The notes: generated from the sequence alone by a model not told the origin. A stretch of DNA of 64,000 nt from Dama dama (GCF_033118175.1 NC_083693.1:25863981-25927980); one strand, 5' to 3'. Shown: positions 1 to 11,730, numbered from the stretch's first letter. Translations and numbers: made by a program.

Positions 1-621
1 TTCTTGTGTTGAAAAACCACCAAACCACCAGAAACAAGAGAGTAGATTTTCTATTTCTTCCTTTCTTGATTGCTTGATTCTTTTGGCTTTGGCAGGAGGT
101 GTCATGAAAGTGGTAAAAAAGGCAGAAGAGAATAGTCTGTATTTTTTATACTTGCAAGAACACACAGAATAATTATCTGCTATTTCTTCCCTCTCCCCTC
201 CCTTCGCCCCAGTGAAACCCCAAAGCACAATGGACAAGAAAGCCAACGTTGTTAATGTTCAAAGGTGGAATTACATCTTTCTGTGTCTGGGTGTATTTTG
301 CATTATAATGCAGCCTTGATGATAGCATTTCTCAGGAAAGCCTGCCAGGCTGTCTCAGCATCAAGAGGCAAAAGGGGAGTGTAACTGGCAGTGTGTGGGG
401 AAAATATTGCTGGGAATGTACTTCTGGGTGCAATTTACTTTGATACTGTTCTCTGAAGTATCAAAATTGGGTCTTCATCTTTGACAAAGGAAAGCATACA
501 TTCTCAAGCTGAACCATATTGGGGGTAACAAATATATGCCTTTGGGAAGAAAGTATTGTTGTGGAAAGAGCAGGCTTTGCAGGCAGATCTGGGTCCAAGG
601 CACTTACTGGCTTTTTGATCT
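1..621 (+). other. Intron end, no gene seen
   Basis: This is the 3' part of the intron before the first recognised exon. I see AT-rich unique sequence with no convincing open frame, splice pair or recognisable repeat. The preceding exon of the carboxypeptidase gene was looked for and not found here, so it probably lies upstream of the window. Confidence 0.5.
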
Positions 622-1216
622 TCGTTGTTGTTCAGCCACTATGTCATGTCCGACTCTTTGCGAACCTGTGAACAGCAGCACATCAGGCCTTCCTGTGCTT
701 CACTATCTCCCTGAGTTTGCTCAGACCCGTGTCCATTGAGTCAGTGATACTATCGAAACCATCTCATCCTCTTCCACCCCCTTCTTTTGCCTTCAATCTT
801 TCCCAGCCTTGGAGTCTTTTCTAATGAGCTGGCTTTTTGCATCAGGTGGTCAAAGGGTTGGAGCTTCAGCTTCAGCGTCAATACTTCCAATGGATATTCA
901 GGGTTGATTTCCTTTGGGAAATTGGGAATAGGATTGACTGGTTTGATCTCCTTGCTGTCCAAGGGACTCTCAAGAGTCTTCCCTAGCACCACAATTTGAA
1001 AAGAAAGCATCAGTTCTTGGCGCTCAGCCTTCATTATGGTCCCACTCTCACATTTGTACATGACTACTGGAAAAACCATAGCTTTGACTATATGGACCTT
1101 TGTCGGCAAAGTTAGGTCTCTGCTTTTTGATATACTGTCTAGGTTTGTCATAGCTTTTCTTCTAAGAAGTGAGTGCCTTTTAATTTCATGGCTTCAGTGA
1201 TTTTGGGTCTATGGCA
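622..1216 (-). mobile_element. BovB (RTE) LINE 3' fragment
   Basis: Read on the minus strand this matches the 3' part of BovB, including the end of the reverse transcriptase ORF. The same text recurs at 3527-4235 and, in opposite orientation, at 31806-32718. The frame is broken by small indels, including about 13 bp missing near 1197 relative to the 3.5 kb copy. It is an old, inactive copy antisense to the host gene and ends about 60 bp before the exon acceptor. Confidence 0.85.
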
Positions 1217-1275
1217 TCTAAATGACAATTCTTCCCACCTTTCACTCATTCTCCTCTCTCTCCCTTCTCTTCTAG

Positions 1276-1420
1276 AAATCATTATCGCCAGAGAACAGCC
1301 ATAACGGGGGCAGCTTCTGGGAAGTGCTATTACACGCTCACCTTTACCATCACCTTCCCGCATGCCGAAGATACCTGCTATCTGGCTTACCACTATCCCT
1401 ACACCTACAGTGCCCTCATG
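1276..1420 (+). CDS. AGBL1: AGBL1 (cytosolic carboxypeptidase 4) internal exon
   Basis: This 145-base exon follows a strong polypyrimidine tract and TAG acceptor at 1273-1275 and ends at a consensus GTAAGT donor from 1421. Its first base completes a codon from the previous exon. It then encodes 48 residues with no stop, starting NHYRQRTAITG and ending in the family motif YHYPYTYS followed by ALM. That motif belongs to the N-terminal beta-sandwich domain just before the M14 carboxypeptidase domain of cytosolic carboxypeptidases. These enzymes remove glutamates from polyglutamylated tubulin and other proteins in the cytosol. The exon ends in phase 0 and the exon at 15713 starts in phase 0. The sequence differs from what I recall of AGTPBP1 (CCP1), the closest paralogue, and fits AGBL1 better. 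The call rests on recall, not a search. Confidence 0.85.
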
Positions 1421-1808
1421 GTAAGTTCCTCTGTCAGCCCTTCCCGGGTTGGAATGAAGGGGCTCTTTGAGGCTTTCCTGGAAACCTTCAGGAAACCCTG
1501 ATATCCTGGTGGGGAACTTCAGGCATCCAAGGGAGCCAGGGTTGATTGGTTCTGAATCAGGGGCTTTCTATCTGTCCCGTTTCCTTCCTTGGACAGAGCG
1601 CAGGGCTGAGGTCATGACCAGTGACATTTAATGGCCCCAGTGGCATATTGTGTTCTTCATCTGCAGGTTGAGTGTGGGATGCGAGGGGCAAGGGGCACTT
1701 TTTAGGGGCTTTATCTTTAAAAAGCCCTTAATATACATTGTTGCAGGAGGACAAATGGCTGAAGATTAAAATTCATTTGACCAAGGCCAAGACCAAAGCA
1801 AAGAACAT

Positions 1809-1841
1809 CTTTGCTTCCAGAATGAACTTCTGGAAGCAAAG
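1809..1841. repeat. Perfect 14-bp hairpin
   Basis: Left arm CTTTGCTTCCAGAA and right arm TTCTGGAAGCAAAG are exact reverse complements around a 5-base loop TGAAC. The hairpin sits about 390 bp inside the intron and in no repeat I recognise. Function is unknown. It is short for a typical microRNA precursor. Confidence 0.85.
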
Positions 1842-3526
1842 AAAAAGTATGGAAATTTTCTCAGCTAAACAAATTCGATCATGGGTGTTGTACATCCTCA
1901 TGTGATTTTTTTCGTCTTGTCATGTTTTGAGGCAGCAAAACTGATATTCTACTTTTGTTTCATGCTTACAAGAAGTAAAAAGTTCACAAATATAACTTTA
2001 AAAAGTACTACCAGTCTAAATAAAATTAACTAAAATTTCATTGCAATTCTGAAAGGTTATTTCCTTTTATTTTAGAAATGGAAGTATATTAAGTAAATAT
2101 AGGAAGGTTGGAATCATGATTTAATAAATATCTGTTAGTTTACCCTAAAAAAAATAAAAAGAAAACTCTCAAGTTAAACAAGGAGAATGAGATTGGAGTG
2201 AGATTATTAAGCTGAAATAGGCTAACACCATGCAGGTCAGCTGAGATGCCAGTTTAAAGGACATGGATGCATTGAGAGGAGTGAAGCAGAGAGTGAGGGG
2301 CTGAAGCTTGGAAAAATGCTCTGAGGTCACCTTGCAGCCACTTTACCATTTCTAGTGATTTCCTCGGCCATGGACTAGAAGGATCCAGGGTGGACAATAA
2401 GGGTAGAAGAATAAAACATTGAATCACTGCAAATAAAGGTCATGATCTTTTTACAAGAGGAGTGTAGTGTCAACCAGTCCAGACTTGAAGTTATCATTCA
2501 GATATCTTATCAGGCCTTGCACGGGGCTTGTTAGACCAATCTGTACAAACAGCTTAAACCATGCAGTTTCTTGCCGTTTGAAAAAGTTGGCAAACCATCC
2601 CTCTCCCCAAGCTATTTCATGGATATCCTGTGGATTCATGAGCTAAAGTATCTAATAAAGTACTTCCATCCTCTGTGTTAGTGCAAAATGTTATTAGCAT
2701 ATTTATAATAATATGTGTATATGCAAATATATATCACTTAGCCTGAAGGATAAGCATTTTCATTGCAAGCCTGTGATAAGGATTTGGAAAAGATGATAAC
2801 TGAGAACACCTTTTCCCTCCAAAGAAATATTCAAGTGTAAATGCAATGTGTTTTCTCCATTGAGAAGGCATACCTTAAACCACTCAGCTAACTGCTTCAT
2901 AAAAATACATCTGCCCTTCTCTCCATATGCTGGCTTGCCTAAAGAGAGATTTTTTACTGTTTCCCAGATTGTAAAAGATACACAACTAGTATTATTTGTG
3001 GATTGCACTTAGAGATCTCAAGAACTTAATCCAAGAAATGTGCATCACCAGCTTTGCTGTAACAAGTCTTGTTTGTTTTAAAACATGCTTGTTGCCTTGA
3101 GGGCCTCAGAACAGGCAAGATTCATGCTCTCCTTCAACAGCTGTTCTTACTGTCTCCTCTATGAAACCCTGCATGTTGAAAAGTCTACTGGTGAAGGGGG
3201 TTCCTTTTTAAAGACAGGTTTGGTTTTTCTGTCGGAGTAATGGTCCATGGGTCCAGGTCACTGTTCTTTTCACTTGTTAGAATATCTTTGTCCTACAGAC
3301 TTAGAGAATGGACTTGTGAACTCAGGGGGACGTAGCGGGTGGGATGATTTGAGAGAGTAGTATTGACATATAGACACAACCATGTATAACATAGGTAGCC
3401 AGCGAGAAGCTACTGTATAGCACAGGGAGCTCGGCCTGGTGCTCTGTGATGACCTAAGGGCTGGGATGAAGGAGTGGAGGGAGGCTCAAGAGGGAGGGGA
3501 TATGTGTGTGTGTATATATATATGTG

Positions 3527-4235
3527 TTCAGTTCAGTTCAGTCGCTCAGTTGTGTCCAACTCTTTGCGACCCCATGAACCGCAGCACGCCAGGCCTCCCT
3601 GTCCATCACCAACTCCCGGAGTTCACCCAAACTCATGTCCATTGTGTCGGTGATGCCATCCAACCATATCATCCTCTGTCGTCCCCTTCTCCTCCTGCCC
3701 TCAATCTTTCCCAGCATCAGGGTCCTTTCAAATGAGTCAGCTCTTTGCATCAGGTGGCCAAAATATTGGAGTTTCATCTTCAGCATCAGTCCTTCCAATG
3801 AACACTCAGGACTGATCTCCTTTAGGATGGACTGGTTGGATCTCCTTGCAGTCCAAGAGACTCTCAAGAGTCTTCAACACCACAGTTCAAAAACATCAGT
3901 TCTTCAGCACTCAGTTTTCTTTATAGTCCAACTCTCACATCCATACATGACCACTGGAAAAACCGTAACCTTGACCAGACGGACCTTTGTTGGAAAAGTA
4001 ATGTCTCTGCTTTTTAATATGCTATCTAGGTTGGTCATAACCTTTCTTCCAAGAAGTAAGCATCTTTTAATTTCATGGCTGCAGTCACCATCTGCAGTGA
4101 TTTTGGAGCCCAAAAAAATAAAGTCTGTCACTGTTTCCACTGTTTCCCCATCTATTTGCCATGAAGTGATGGGACTGGATGCCATTATCTGAGTTTTCTG
4201 AATGTTGAACTTTAAGCCAACTTTTCAGTCTCCTC
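3527..4235 (-). mobile_element. BovB (RTE) LINE 3' part
   Basis: The minus strand encodes two long in-frame pieces of the C-terminal BovB reverse transcriptase ORF (3904-4185 and 3538-3867). The 3' end on the minus strand is the simple repeat (ACTGA)n, seen here as TTCAG repeats at 3527-3541. It is truncated at its 5' end near 4235, normal for target-primed reverse transcription, and inserted within an L1 3' UTR. Confidence 0.9.
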
Positions 4236-4236
4236 A

Positions 4237-4275
4237 TATGTGTATGTGTGTATGTGTGTGTATATATATATATAA

Positions 4276-4321
<46 letters not shown>

Positions 4322-4339
4322 GGAGAGAGAGAGAGAGAG
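4237..4339. repeat. Compound TG/TA/CA/TA/GA microsatellite
   Basis: Consecutive runs of TGTA/TG, TA, CA (about 13 units), TA and GA lie at the junction between the BovB copy and the resumed L1 3' UTR. Expected to be length-polymorphic. Confidence 0.95.
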
Positions 4340-6145
4340 CTGATTGATTCACGTTGTTGTACAACACAAAGTAACACAAAATAGTAAAGCAATTATAGTC
4401 CAATTAAGAAAAAAAAAAGATTACCTTTGACCCTGTGGAGAAGCTCAGTGGCAGCTAATATAAAACTTTAGAATTCAAAAGGGTTTGGGAAGTTGTGTAG
4501 CTCACATATATCATTCATAGATGCAAAATCTGAAGCCTAGAAGTCCCACATTTAGCTAGTGGCCAGAGAACTGAGTATTGGCCTTTGAGGTCTATTCCTA
4601 TCTAATGGAGACTCTGAGAGTCCTTCAGCTGACCTTGGCTGCATTTGGCTTCTTAATTTGAATTTCAGATCTGAATTAGCTTGTATGCACTTAGCAAAGA
4701 CCCATCAAAGCTTCTTGGAATAAGAATGGGATCATGTTTGGGAAACAGCACTGTTCTCAGCTGAACCACATCCATAGCACTCAGCGTACAGACAAAAATT
4801 GTGGGTTGATGACTTGAACTCAATCATCGGAGTTAGTATAATCATACAACTTGATGACCATGTGCACCTATAAAAGTGAGCTGCCATTGTAGTAGCTGCT
4901 GTATGTCATAGCTTTTGTCTCAAGTCTTAAGTTTACAGTCAACAATTATTAATAGTTTAGGAGCCATTGAGGTCAAGTTGGGGATAATTTCGTATTGATG
5001 GGGGACAAAAACTCAAGAAGATCTTGGAAGATGGTCTCATCTTCCATTAACTGATCTCTGTGAGAAGAAGAGAAAGGTCTTGTTCATTGACGCTTATTGG
5101 CTTGTTATTTAGCTTATTGACTGAATCTCTTCCCATTAGGGAAGTTTGAGGAGAGTTAATGAGAAAAAGAGACAGGAAAAGGGATAGCTTTTCATTCCTT
5201 TTAAATGAGTAGAACAGAGTAAGAAAGACAATTTGTTACTTGAAGTGAAAAACATATATACTTGATTTTAGGTTTTACGTTTTCAATAATGCATGGACTT
5301 TGTCCTCTTCAGGTTTAAGACAGTAATTGACTCTGTGACTTCTTTTAAAAAGCTCTTTCTCCCATCATGGACAGAATGAGTTCATTCTGTAATGCACAAT
5401 AGTCATTTTTATTTTTGGACATGTCCTAAGGAGAAACAGTTTTCTTCCAACAGATCAGTGATAAATTATATGTGGATGATACCCCAAGAGTGGAATTAGC
5501 TGTATTTTACTTGGGGGTTATGCTGAGGGGTGGAAAATATATTTCTATGTGGAATTCACAATTGGTAAATCTCTTGTAATATGGATTATGCTTAACAATT
5601 ATAGACATTTTTAAAGCAGGGTACATATATGTTGAATGTTTTTCAACATGAACCTTAAAAATTTTATTATTGTCTTATAATGAGATAATTAGTATTTATT
5701 GGGTTCTTTCAAATTGATGTCTTCCAGATGCTTGTCAGGAATTCTGTTGGATAATCATCCAAATTATAGTATTAAAATAATGCTAAAAGAAAGAAATACA
5801 ATATTATTGCCATTACAAAGCCAACAAAAAACCTGTTTAATCATCCATCCCAACCTTTCTCAATAATTGCAATGATTGTTAATGTGTTGTTTGCAATACT
5901 TGAAGTATTTGGTTCATGTTCTGGATTGCCCGTAGGTAGCCAGGAGTATTGGGATCCCAAGAGAGTTTCTGATGGACGTTTTAGAGAGTAAGAAAGTGGA
6001 ATCTCACTGAGAACTTATAACAATATGAGTTGGCAAGAGAGGAAAAAAAAGTGATCAGAAATAGGATGGATGTGTTGGGAGAGCTGTGGCTTTTAAAGAG
6101 TAGAATAGGGTTTTTCACCAGACATATATACTCCCTGTGCTAGTA

Positions 6146-6215
6146 CCATCAGCAGGGTAACCTGCTGAGGTCAAATGAAGTCTTTTATGGGAATTTTAAG
6201 GGAGTAGCCGATGAA
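6146..6215 (+). repeat. 70-bp dispersed direct repeat, copy 1
   Basis: Gapless match to 7636-7705 with 59 of 70 bases identical by hand count, including CCATCAGCAGGGTA and TTTTAAGGGAGTAGC. Similarity stops at both edges. The family was not recognised. Confidence 0.7.
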
Positions 6216-6584
6216 GCTTTATCTTTAGAGATAAAATGGAAGATAGTGTAGTAGGAAGTAGAAGGGAAGGGACAGGGAGAGAGGGAGGGAGGGAGAAAGA
6301 AAGTGTTGAGAATTGGGATGCCATATTCACAACATCTTATAAAGAGCTCACATTTAAAACATGTCAAATGGGAAGTATTGACTTATATGTGGTAGATCAA
6401 AGATGCAGTGAGTGAGTCATAAATCAGTGTTGTCATTTAATCAATCGACAGACACCTATCTTTGTATGGGCCAAAAGAAAGGACAGACATCAGTAAAGGG
6501 TCCTGATGTTGAGGAGTTGAACACGAAAGGCTGTTCTGAAGGAGCTGAGCTGTGCATGGGTGGTGAAATCATTGACCACAGGAA

Positions 6585-6845
6585 CCCCTGAATTCCAGGG
6601 TTCTGAGCACAATGGAAGAGCAAGCTTTGGAGTCAGAGTGGCCTGGATTGGGGTCTGAGCTCTGTCTTCTTGCAGTGTAGTCATGGGCAAGCTATTTAAC
6701 TTTTCTCAGCCTCAGTTTTCTCACCTGTGAACCACTGAAGTGGTTCTTCTATGGGTTATCAAGATTACGTGACTTGATACATGGCAAGTGTTGGCCAAGT
6801 ATCTACAACTAGTAAACAGTATTAGATAGTGAGCTTAGAGCATTT
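6585..6845 (+). mobile_element. MIR SINE remnant
   Basis: The core text (gagtcagagtggcctggat, then a 'gggcaagctatttaac' and 'tcagttttctcacctg' block) is typical of the old mammalian MIR SINE on the plus strand. Heavily diverged. Confidence 0.75.
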
Positions 6846-7049
6846 ATTCTCTTTTTTGTGATGATGGGTGATCATTTTCTCATTGAACTGATTGAAAGAG
6901 ACCCCTTCCACAATACATAATAAAATTAAAATGATGTTTTGTTAACAAAATCCCAGTAAAGAACCAAAAAGAAACAAATACAGAATCTACTGATAGTTTT
7001 CTTAGGGTAGTGGATTATAATTATTTTTTATTTACTCTCTTATCCAATC

Positions 7050-7170
7050 TGGAGTAGGAAATGGCAACCCACTCCAGTATTCTTGCCTGGAAAATTCCAT
7101 GGACAGAGGAGCCTAGTGGGCTAAGTCCAAGGGGTTGCCAAAGACTTGAACACAACTGAGCGCTGCAGAG
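7050..7170 (+). mobile_element. Bov-A SINE fragment
   Basis: Carries the usual 'aggaaatggcaacccactcc' block, the 'attcttgcctgga' block and a degraded 'aacacaactgagcg' end. The 5' tRNA-like part is missing. Confidence 0.85.
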
Positions 7171-7635
7171 CAGCAGCTCTTATCCAAACCATCAGCAATA
7201 TAACTTTATCTATTTTTAACAGAAAAGGATATTAAAATCACCTTTTCTTTATAATCAGCAAGTCTGTGAATACATATCTAGAGACAAATCACTTCCATCA
7301 GTCTCAAAGTGAATCTGTTTCACTTAGGGAAAGTGGTATTGGCAGATGGGGGCAGTTTGAGAAAGCTCATTAGAACCTAGTTACAGCATGTTCTGTTGCT
7401 TTTTGTTTAACTTAAAGGTGTCTCTTGTTCTTCTCTTGTGATGAGAAGGTTTCGATTCTCTGATGCATATATCTAAGTGACAACTGAAAGCTAGTCAGTA
7501 CACAAGTAACATAGGCCATCTTTTTAGGAGTGAGCTTTATTCTGAATTAGGGGGGTGGGAGGTACAGCTGTTTAGGGGCTAACAATGAGATATGAATGAT
7601 TTTTGAGTGCGTAGTGCTTCTTACTTCATTAGTAG

Positions 7636-7705
7636 CCATCAGCAGGGTAGCCTGCTGAGGGTGAGTGAAGTCTTTAATGGAAGTTTTAAGGGAGTAGCTG
7701 GTAAA
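7636..7705 (+). repeat. 70-bp dispersed direct repeat, copy 2
   Basis: Partner of 6146-6215 in the same orientation, 1,490 bp away. See that entry for the match. Neither copy lies in a repeat family I can name. Confidence 0.7.
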
Positions 7706-8533
7706 ACAAAGTGGGCAGAAGATGCCTGCCGAGAGGCAACCATGAGGCTGCAGACTAAGTTATCAGCCTGATGTCTTTCCTGGGTAGGGAGGATTTTCCT
7801 TAAAGAAGACAGCCTCTCTGGAGGTTTCCATAATTGCCTTGAACTCTTTCCCATTTTCACAAAGAACCCACTCCTGTGGCTTCCATGGGGCTGCTGTTAC
7901 AGTTGTTTGTTGGCACATGCATTCAGAAGCCCTGCCCTCTTATCAGTGATGCCAACAATAGTTAATTAGGCATGGCCTCGCTGGACCTGAGATGGGAACA
8001 TTTACCTAAGACTCATTTCCAGGAGAATGACACAAAGCCATTTTTTTTTGCGAAAGGAAAACCAACAGCAGTTTATAGTTGGTTTACTTCTGGAGGACTT
8101 CTGTGTGACTGGAGCTTGAATAATGCACTGAGCACAGAGGTGTTACATGTTCCATGGCAGGTGGGATGGTCAAAGGGACAAAGGGTTCACTGAGGGACAC
8201 AGGGAGGTGACTGCATTAGCAATTACAGAAAATGGGCTTAAGCTAAAAGTTGTTAGGCATTTGTTGTGTTGTAATATTAGTAATCATGAAAAATGTTATA
8301 GTGAAAAAATTAACACAGAACTCATAGGAGAAGAAAACTTTTAACCTTTGCTTCCTTCATTAAGGTGACAGTGTTTTAAAGGATAGTGTACATGAACACA
8401 GGATACTTTCTTTTTTTTATCCTTTTTTCTCCTGTATCTAATTGTGTTTGATGACTTCTGTAGGCAACCTGCTTACAAACCTTATTTCAGTATCTAATTT
8501 ATAAAAATCTAGATTTTATTTTGTTTCCCCAAG

Positions 8534-8712
8534 TTTGAGGGCAGAAGGAGAAGAGGGCAACAGAGGATGAGATGATTGGATGACGTCATCAATTTAATGG
8601 ACGTGAGTTTGAGCAAACTCCGGAAGACAGTGAAGGACAGGGAAGCCTGGAGTGCTGCAGTCCATGGGTTCACAAAGAGTCAGACATGACTGAGTGACTG
8701 ATCAACAACAAC
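8534..8712 (+). mobile_element. BovB 3' terminal fragment
   Basis: Last part of the BovB ORF and 3' end in sense orientation ('gatgagatgattggatgacg ... gactgagtgactgatcaac'). Point mutations relative to the other copies in the window have created a perfect TGACGTCA at 8581-8588. Confidence 0.85.
8581..8588. promoter_or_regulatory. Perfect CRE-type palindrome TGACGTCA
   Basis: A full ATF/CREB consensus site inside a BovB fragment. Other BovB copies here read GGATGGCATCACC at this place, so it arose by mutation within the repeat. Whether it is bound is unknown. Confidence 0.5.
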
Positions 8713-8748
8713 CCAAAGATTTGGCAAGAAGAGCTATGGCCTGTTTGT

Positions 8749-8825
8749 ATTGAGTTGGCCAAAAGGTTCATTCAGGTTGTTCTGTAAGAGCTTATGGAAA
8801 ACCTGAAAGAAGTTTTTGGCCAGCA
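8749..8825 (+). mobile_element. Mariner-derived MITE
   Basis: The left end GAGTTGGCCAAAAGGTTCA and the right end AAGTTTTTGGCCAGC form an imperfect inverted repeat with an almost palindromic centre. This is typical of the short mariner-derived hairpin elements of ruminants. TA dinucleotides lie next to both ends. It is non-autonomous, with no coding capacity. Confidence 0.7.
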
Positions 8826-9696
8826 TAATAACTTTGTGATATCACAGAAATGATGGCCAGTACTTTTCTGGAGAAGGGTCTCTATTTCTCCCCCATCACC
8901 CCCACACGTCAAGAATCCTTGTAGCCATAACAAATGTGAAACAAATAGCTTTGATGGCAAGAACAAGGTAACAGACAAAACAAAGCAAAAACCGTCATAG
9001 AAACAGTTCAGCAGACAGTGTTTCCCAGAACGCATGCTGTAACACTCCAGGGTCCTGAGATCTTTAGAGGAAAAGGGTTCAAGGGTCACATAACTCCTTG
9101 AAGCCCTACAGGCTAGTTTTTCTTCTAAGAGTTTGTAATGCGTATTTGTGTGTTAAAGAGTCAGAACAGTTCTTCAGTCGTGAAAATGTTTTCATTTAGT
9201 TTAGCTCACCGTGCCCCAGGTACTTTGGATCTCCCCCTCTCCACACCCCAGCATTTAGTAACATCCTGCTAATTACATTTTGGAAAATGTTTCAGGAAAA
9301 GGTATAGATTTCCAAGTTTGGGGGCCTGGAATCTTGATGGTAGTTGTGAGGTAGAGTTCAACTCAGCTGAGATTTCAATAATAATACTGGGACAACTTTC
9401 ACCCAGATATGTGTGAAAGTGATTAAAATAATTTGCTTATGATCACAGACTATCATTAAATCCAGGGTGATATTGACTCTTTAGGAAGGTGCTGAAATGT
9501 CCTTTTACCAGGGTGACTGAGATGTGGCTGACATTCTGATGGGGTCATTTCTGTTCCCGTCTGTAGCTTTTCTCCTGGGTTGACAAATAGACACTTTGTT
9601 GATCAAGGCTTTAATTACACTGATTTAATATTGACTTTCTTTTTAATATGTGAATTTCTTCTTTAGGAGGATTTTTTTTTTTTAATTCCTGAAAGG

Positions 9697-9892
9697 GTTA
9701 GTTGCTCGGTTGTGTCCGACTCTTTGCAGCCCTATGGACTGTCACCTGCCAGGCTCCTCTGTCCATGGGATTCCAGGCAAGAATACTGGAGTGGGTATCC
9801 ATTCCTTTCTCTGGGGGAGCTTCCCAACCAAGGGATAGGACCTGGGTCTCCTGCATTGCAGGTAGATTCCTTACTGTCTGAACCATCAGAGA
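9697..9892 (-). mobile_element. Bov-A/Bov-tA SINE
   Basis: Antisense copy with 'tgtgtccgactctttgcagc', 'ggcaagaatactggagtggg' and the tRNA-like end ('tctcctgcattgcaggtag'). Near full length. Confidence 0.9.
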
Positions 9893-10668
9893 ATTTCTTA
9901 ATCATTTTATATTTGCTGTTTTTAAAACCATTTTTACTTAAGTCTCATTTCATCTAATTGTTAGAAAATGTGGTTTGTACAATTTCTGCTTTTAAAAAAA
10001 TTTAGTGAATTTTTTGTAGTCTTGCATATGATTAATTTTATTACAGTTCCATGAATGTTTGAGAAAAAATAAAGGATGCTGTCTGTAAAGACAGTTTGAC
10101 ATGTATCTATGAAAAACAATGTTGTTCAAATACTCTATCATTTTTTTTGCAATTGATATATTCAAGACTGATGTATTGTTATAAAGTCTCCCACTCCTAG
10201 TACAGTGTTTTCCCCTTCTGCCATTTTGCCGTTGTATATTTCAGTTCTGCATTATTTGATTCTTGAGATTTATGAGTCTTATATGTTCTTTGTGAATCAT
10301 GCCCTTTATCAAAATAAGATTTTTAAATCCCATTTAATGCACTTTTCTCGAATATGACTGTCATATATTACTGTTGCCAGGCCCACTTTAATTTATGTTT
10401 GCTTATCCATTTAGTTTCCATATTTCTCTTTTAAAATATTTTAGTTGAGTCAAATAGAATAAAAGATAATTTAGGAATGCTTTTCATACACATCATGGGT
10501 CTTTTTTTCCCTTGTCTTTTAAAGTTCTTTTATATACAATAGGAAGTGGGATTCTGAAAAGCTAATCTGAAAGTTTCTGTCATTTAATAATGCTGTTTAC
10601 CCTATTTATACTTAAACAATTTTCTGTGTTGAATGTCGTTTTGGTTTTGTACCTTCCATGCTTCATTG

Positions 10669-10812
10669 CTTTTCTTTCTTTCTCTCTCTCCGCCTCGTCC
10701 CCTGTCCATCCCTTCCTCCCTCCCTCCCTCTTCCTTTCTTTTTTCCTTTTTCCTTCCCTCCCTCCCTCTCTTCTTTCCCTCGTTTCTTCCTTTCTCTCTT
10801 TCTTTCTTTCTG
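10669..10812. repeat. Long polypyrimidine tract
   Basis: About 140 bp of TTTC, CTCC and CCTT repeats almost free of purines on the plus strand. Long open frames appear here on both strands only because the tract lacks stops. Such mirror-like tracts can adopt triplex DNA. Confidence 0.9.
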
Positions 10813-11019
10813 TTTTATGCAATATGAAGTGACCATATTTTCTTTGATTATTTTTCCTACAGTGTTTATAATTCTGCTAGTGTTTCCCTTTCAGTTCTTA
10901 AAAAAATTAAATATACATGTATCCATGAATAATAACTACTGAAATTGAGCGTTTCCTGTGTGACAGACACGTCTCACACACAGTAAATGACTAAATCATA
11001 GCAGCCACTGACTGACATT

Positions 11020-11165
11020 TTACATACACTCTACAGAGAAAACTGAGTCACAAAGAGGTTAAAGACAGAATTTACACGATTTTTCTAGAATCCACAGCCA
11101 AATTTAGAACCCAGGCTGTTTGACTCAGAGCCTGCATGGTTAGTCATCTTGCTATACTGCCTCTC
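11020..11165 (-). mobile_element. MIR SINE remnant
   Basis: Antisense MIR text: 'gaaaactgagtcacaaagag', 'gaacccaggctgtttgac' and 'cttgctatactgcctc'. Old and diverged. Confidence 0.75.
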
Positions 11166-11637
11166 CATTTTTAAGAATTAAGTAATAATACCATGTAAGT
11201 TGGTAATAATGTCCATGTAAGTTGAAAAGTGAATATTTTGTTTTACTTTATACTTCACTTACACATTTCTCTTTAATTTCATTTTAGAATCAGATGACAA
11301 AATTAACATTTGATGATATGTTTTCTCCCTAAAGAATTATTTTTTATGTTTGTATTATGTAGTAACTGTGTTTTCCAATAATCATCTAAATGAACCTTGT
11401 TTAACTGGACTGTCCTTTTATATCACTCCTTAGTTTGAATTTGGGCAGCTAAAATTTGTCTTCAAGTTATTATAAGGATGAGCTCTTGCATAGCTGAGCA
11501 TATATGAGAAGAGCTTTGTGAGTAAAAACTTGGCTGGTTATAGGTTTGCTATACATTGTACTTTCAAGCACTAAGCAGTACTCCATTTCCTCTGACATTT
11601 AGCACTGTAGAAGGAATTGTGACCCAAGAATAACTTT

Positions 11638-11644
11638 TTGCATA

Positions 11645-11685
<41 letters not shown>

Positions 11686-11730
11686 TATATATTTACATGA
11701 ATAGGGTTACCTCTACACACACACACACAC
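11638..11730. repeat. TA/TG microsatellite followed by CA run
   Basis: Alternating TATATG/TA repeats for about 60 bp, then a short (CA)n at 11714-11730. Likely length-polymorphic. Confidence 0.9.

Larger units (their letters stand above)
3350..4419 (+). mobile_element. L1 3' UTR split by a BovB insertion
   Basis: The stretch 3350-3515 reads as the sense L1 3' UTR, including the 'tatagcacagggagctc' type text. The same UTR resumes at about 4340 ('agctgattgattcac') and ends in an A-rich tail at 4409-4419. Between the halves lie a minus-strand BovB copy and a TG/TA/CA/GA microsatellite, so BovB landed in a pre-existing L1 3' end. Confidence 0.75.

Noticed and set aside
1740..1860. Additional short exon around 'ttgcaggaggacaaatggct'
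   Set aside because: The frame after the CAG has no family match and contains the hairpin. No convincing donor follows in phase.
10590..10942. Ser/Phe/Pro-rich and Lys/Arg/Glu-rich frames
   Set aside because: They come from the polypyrimidine tract and its complement, which simply lack stop codons.
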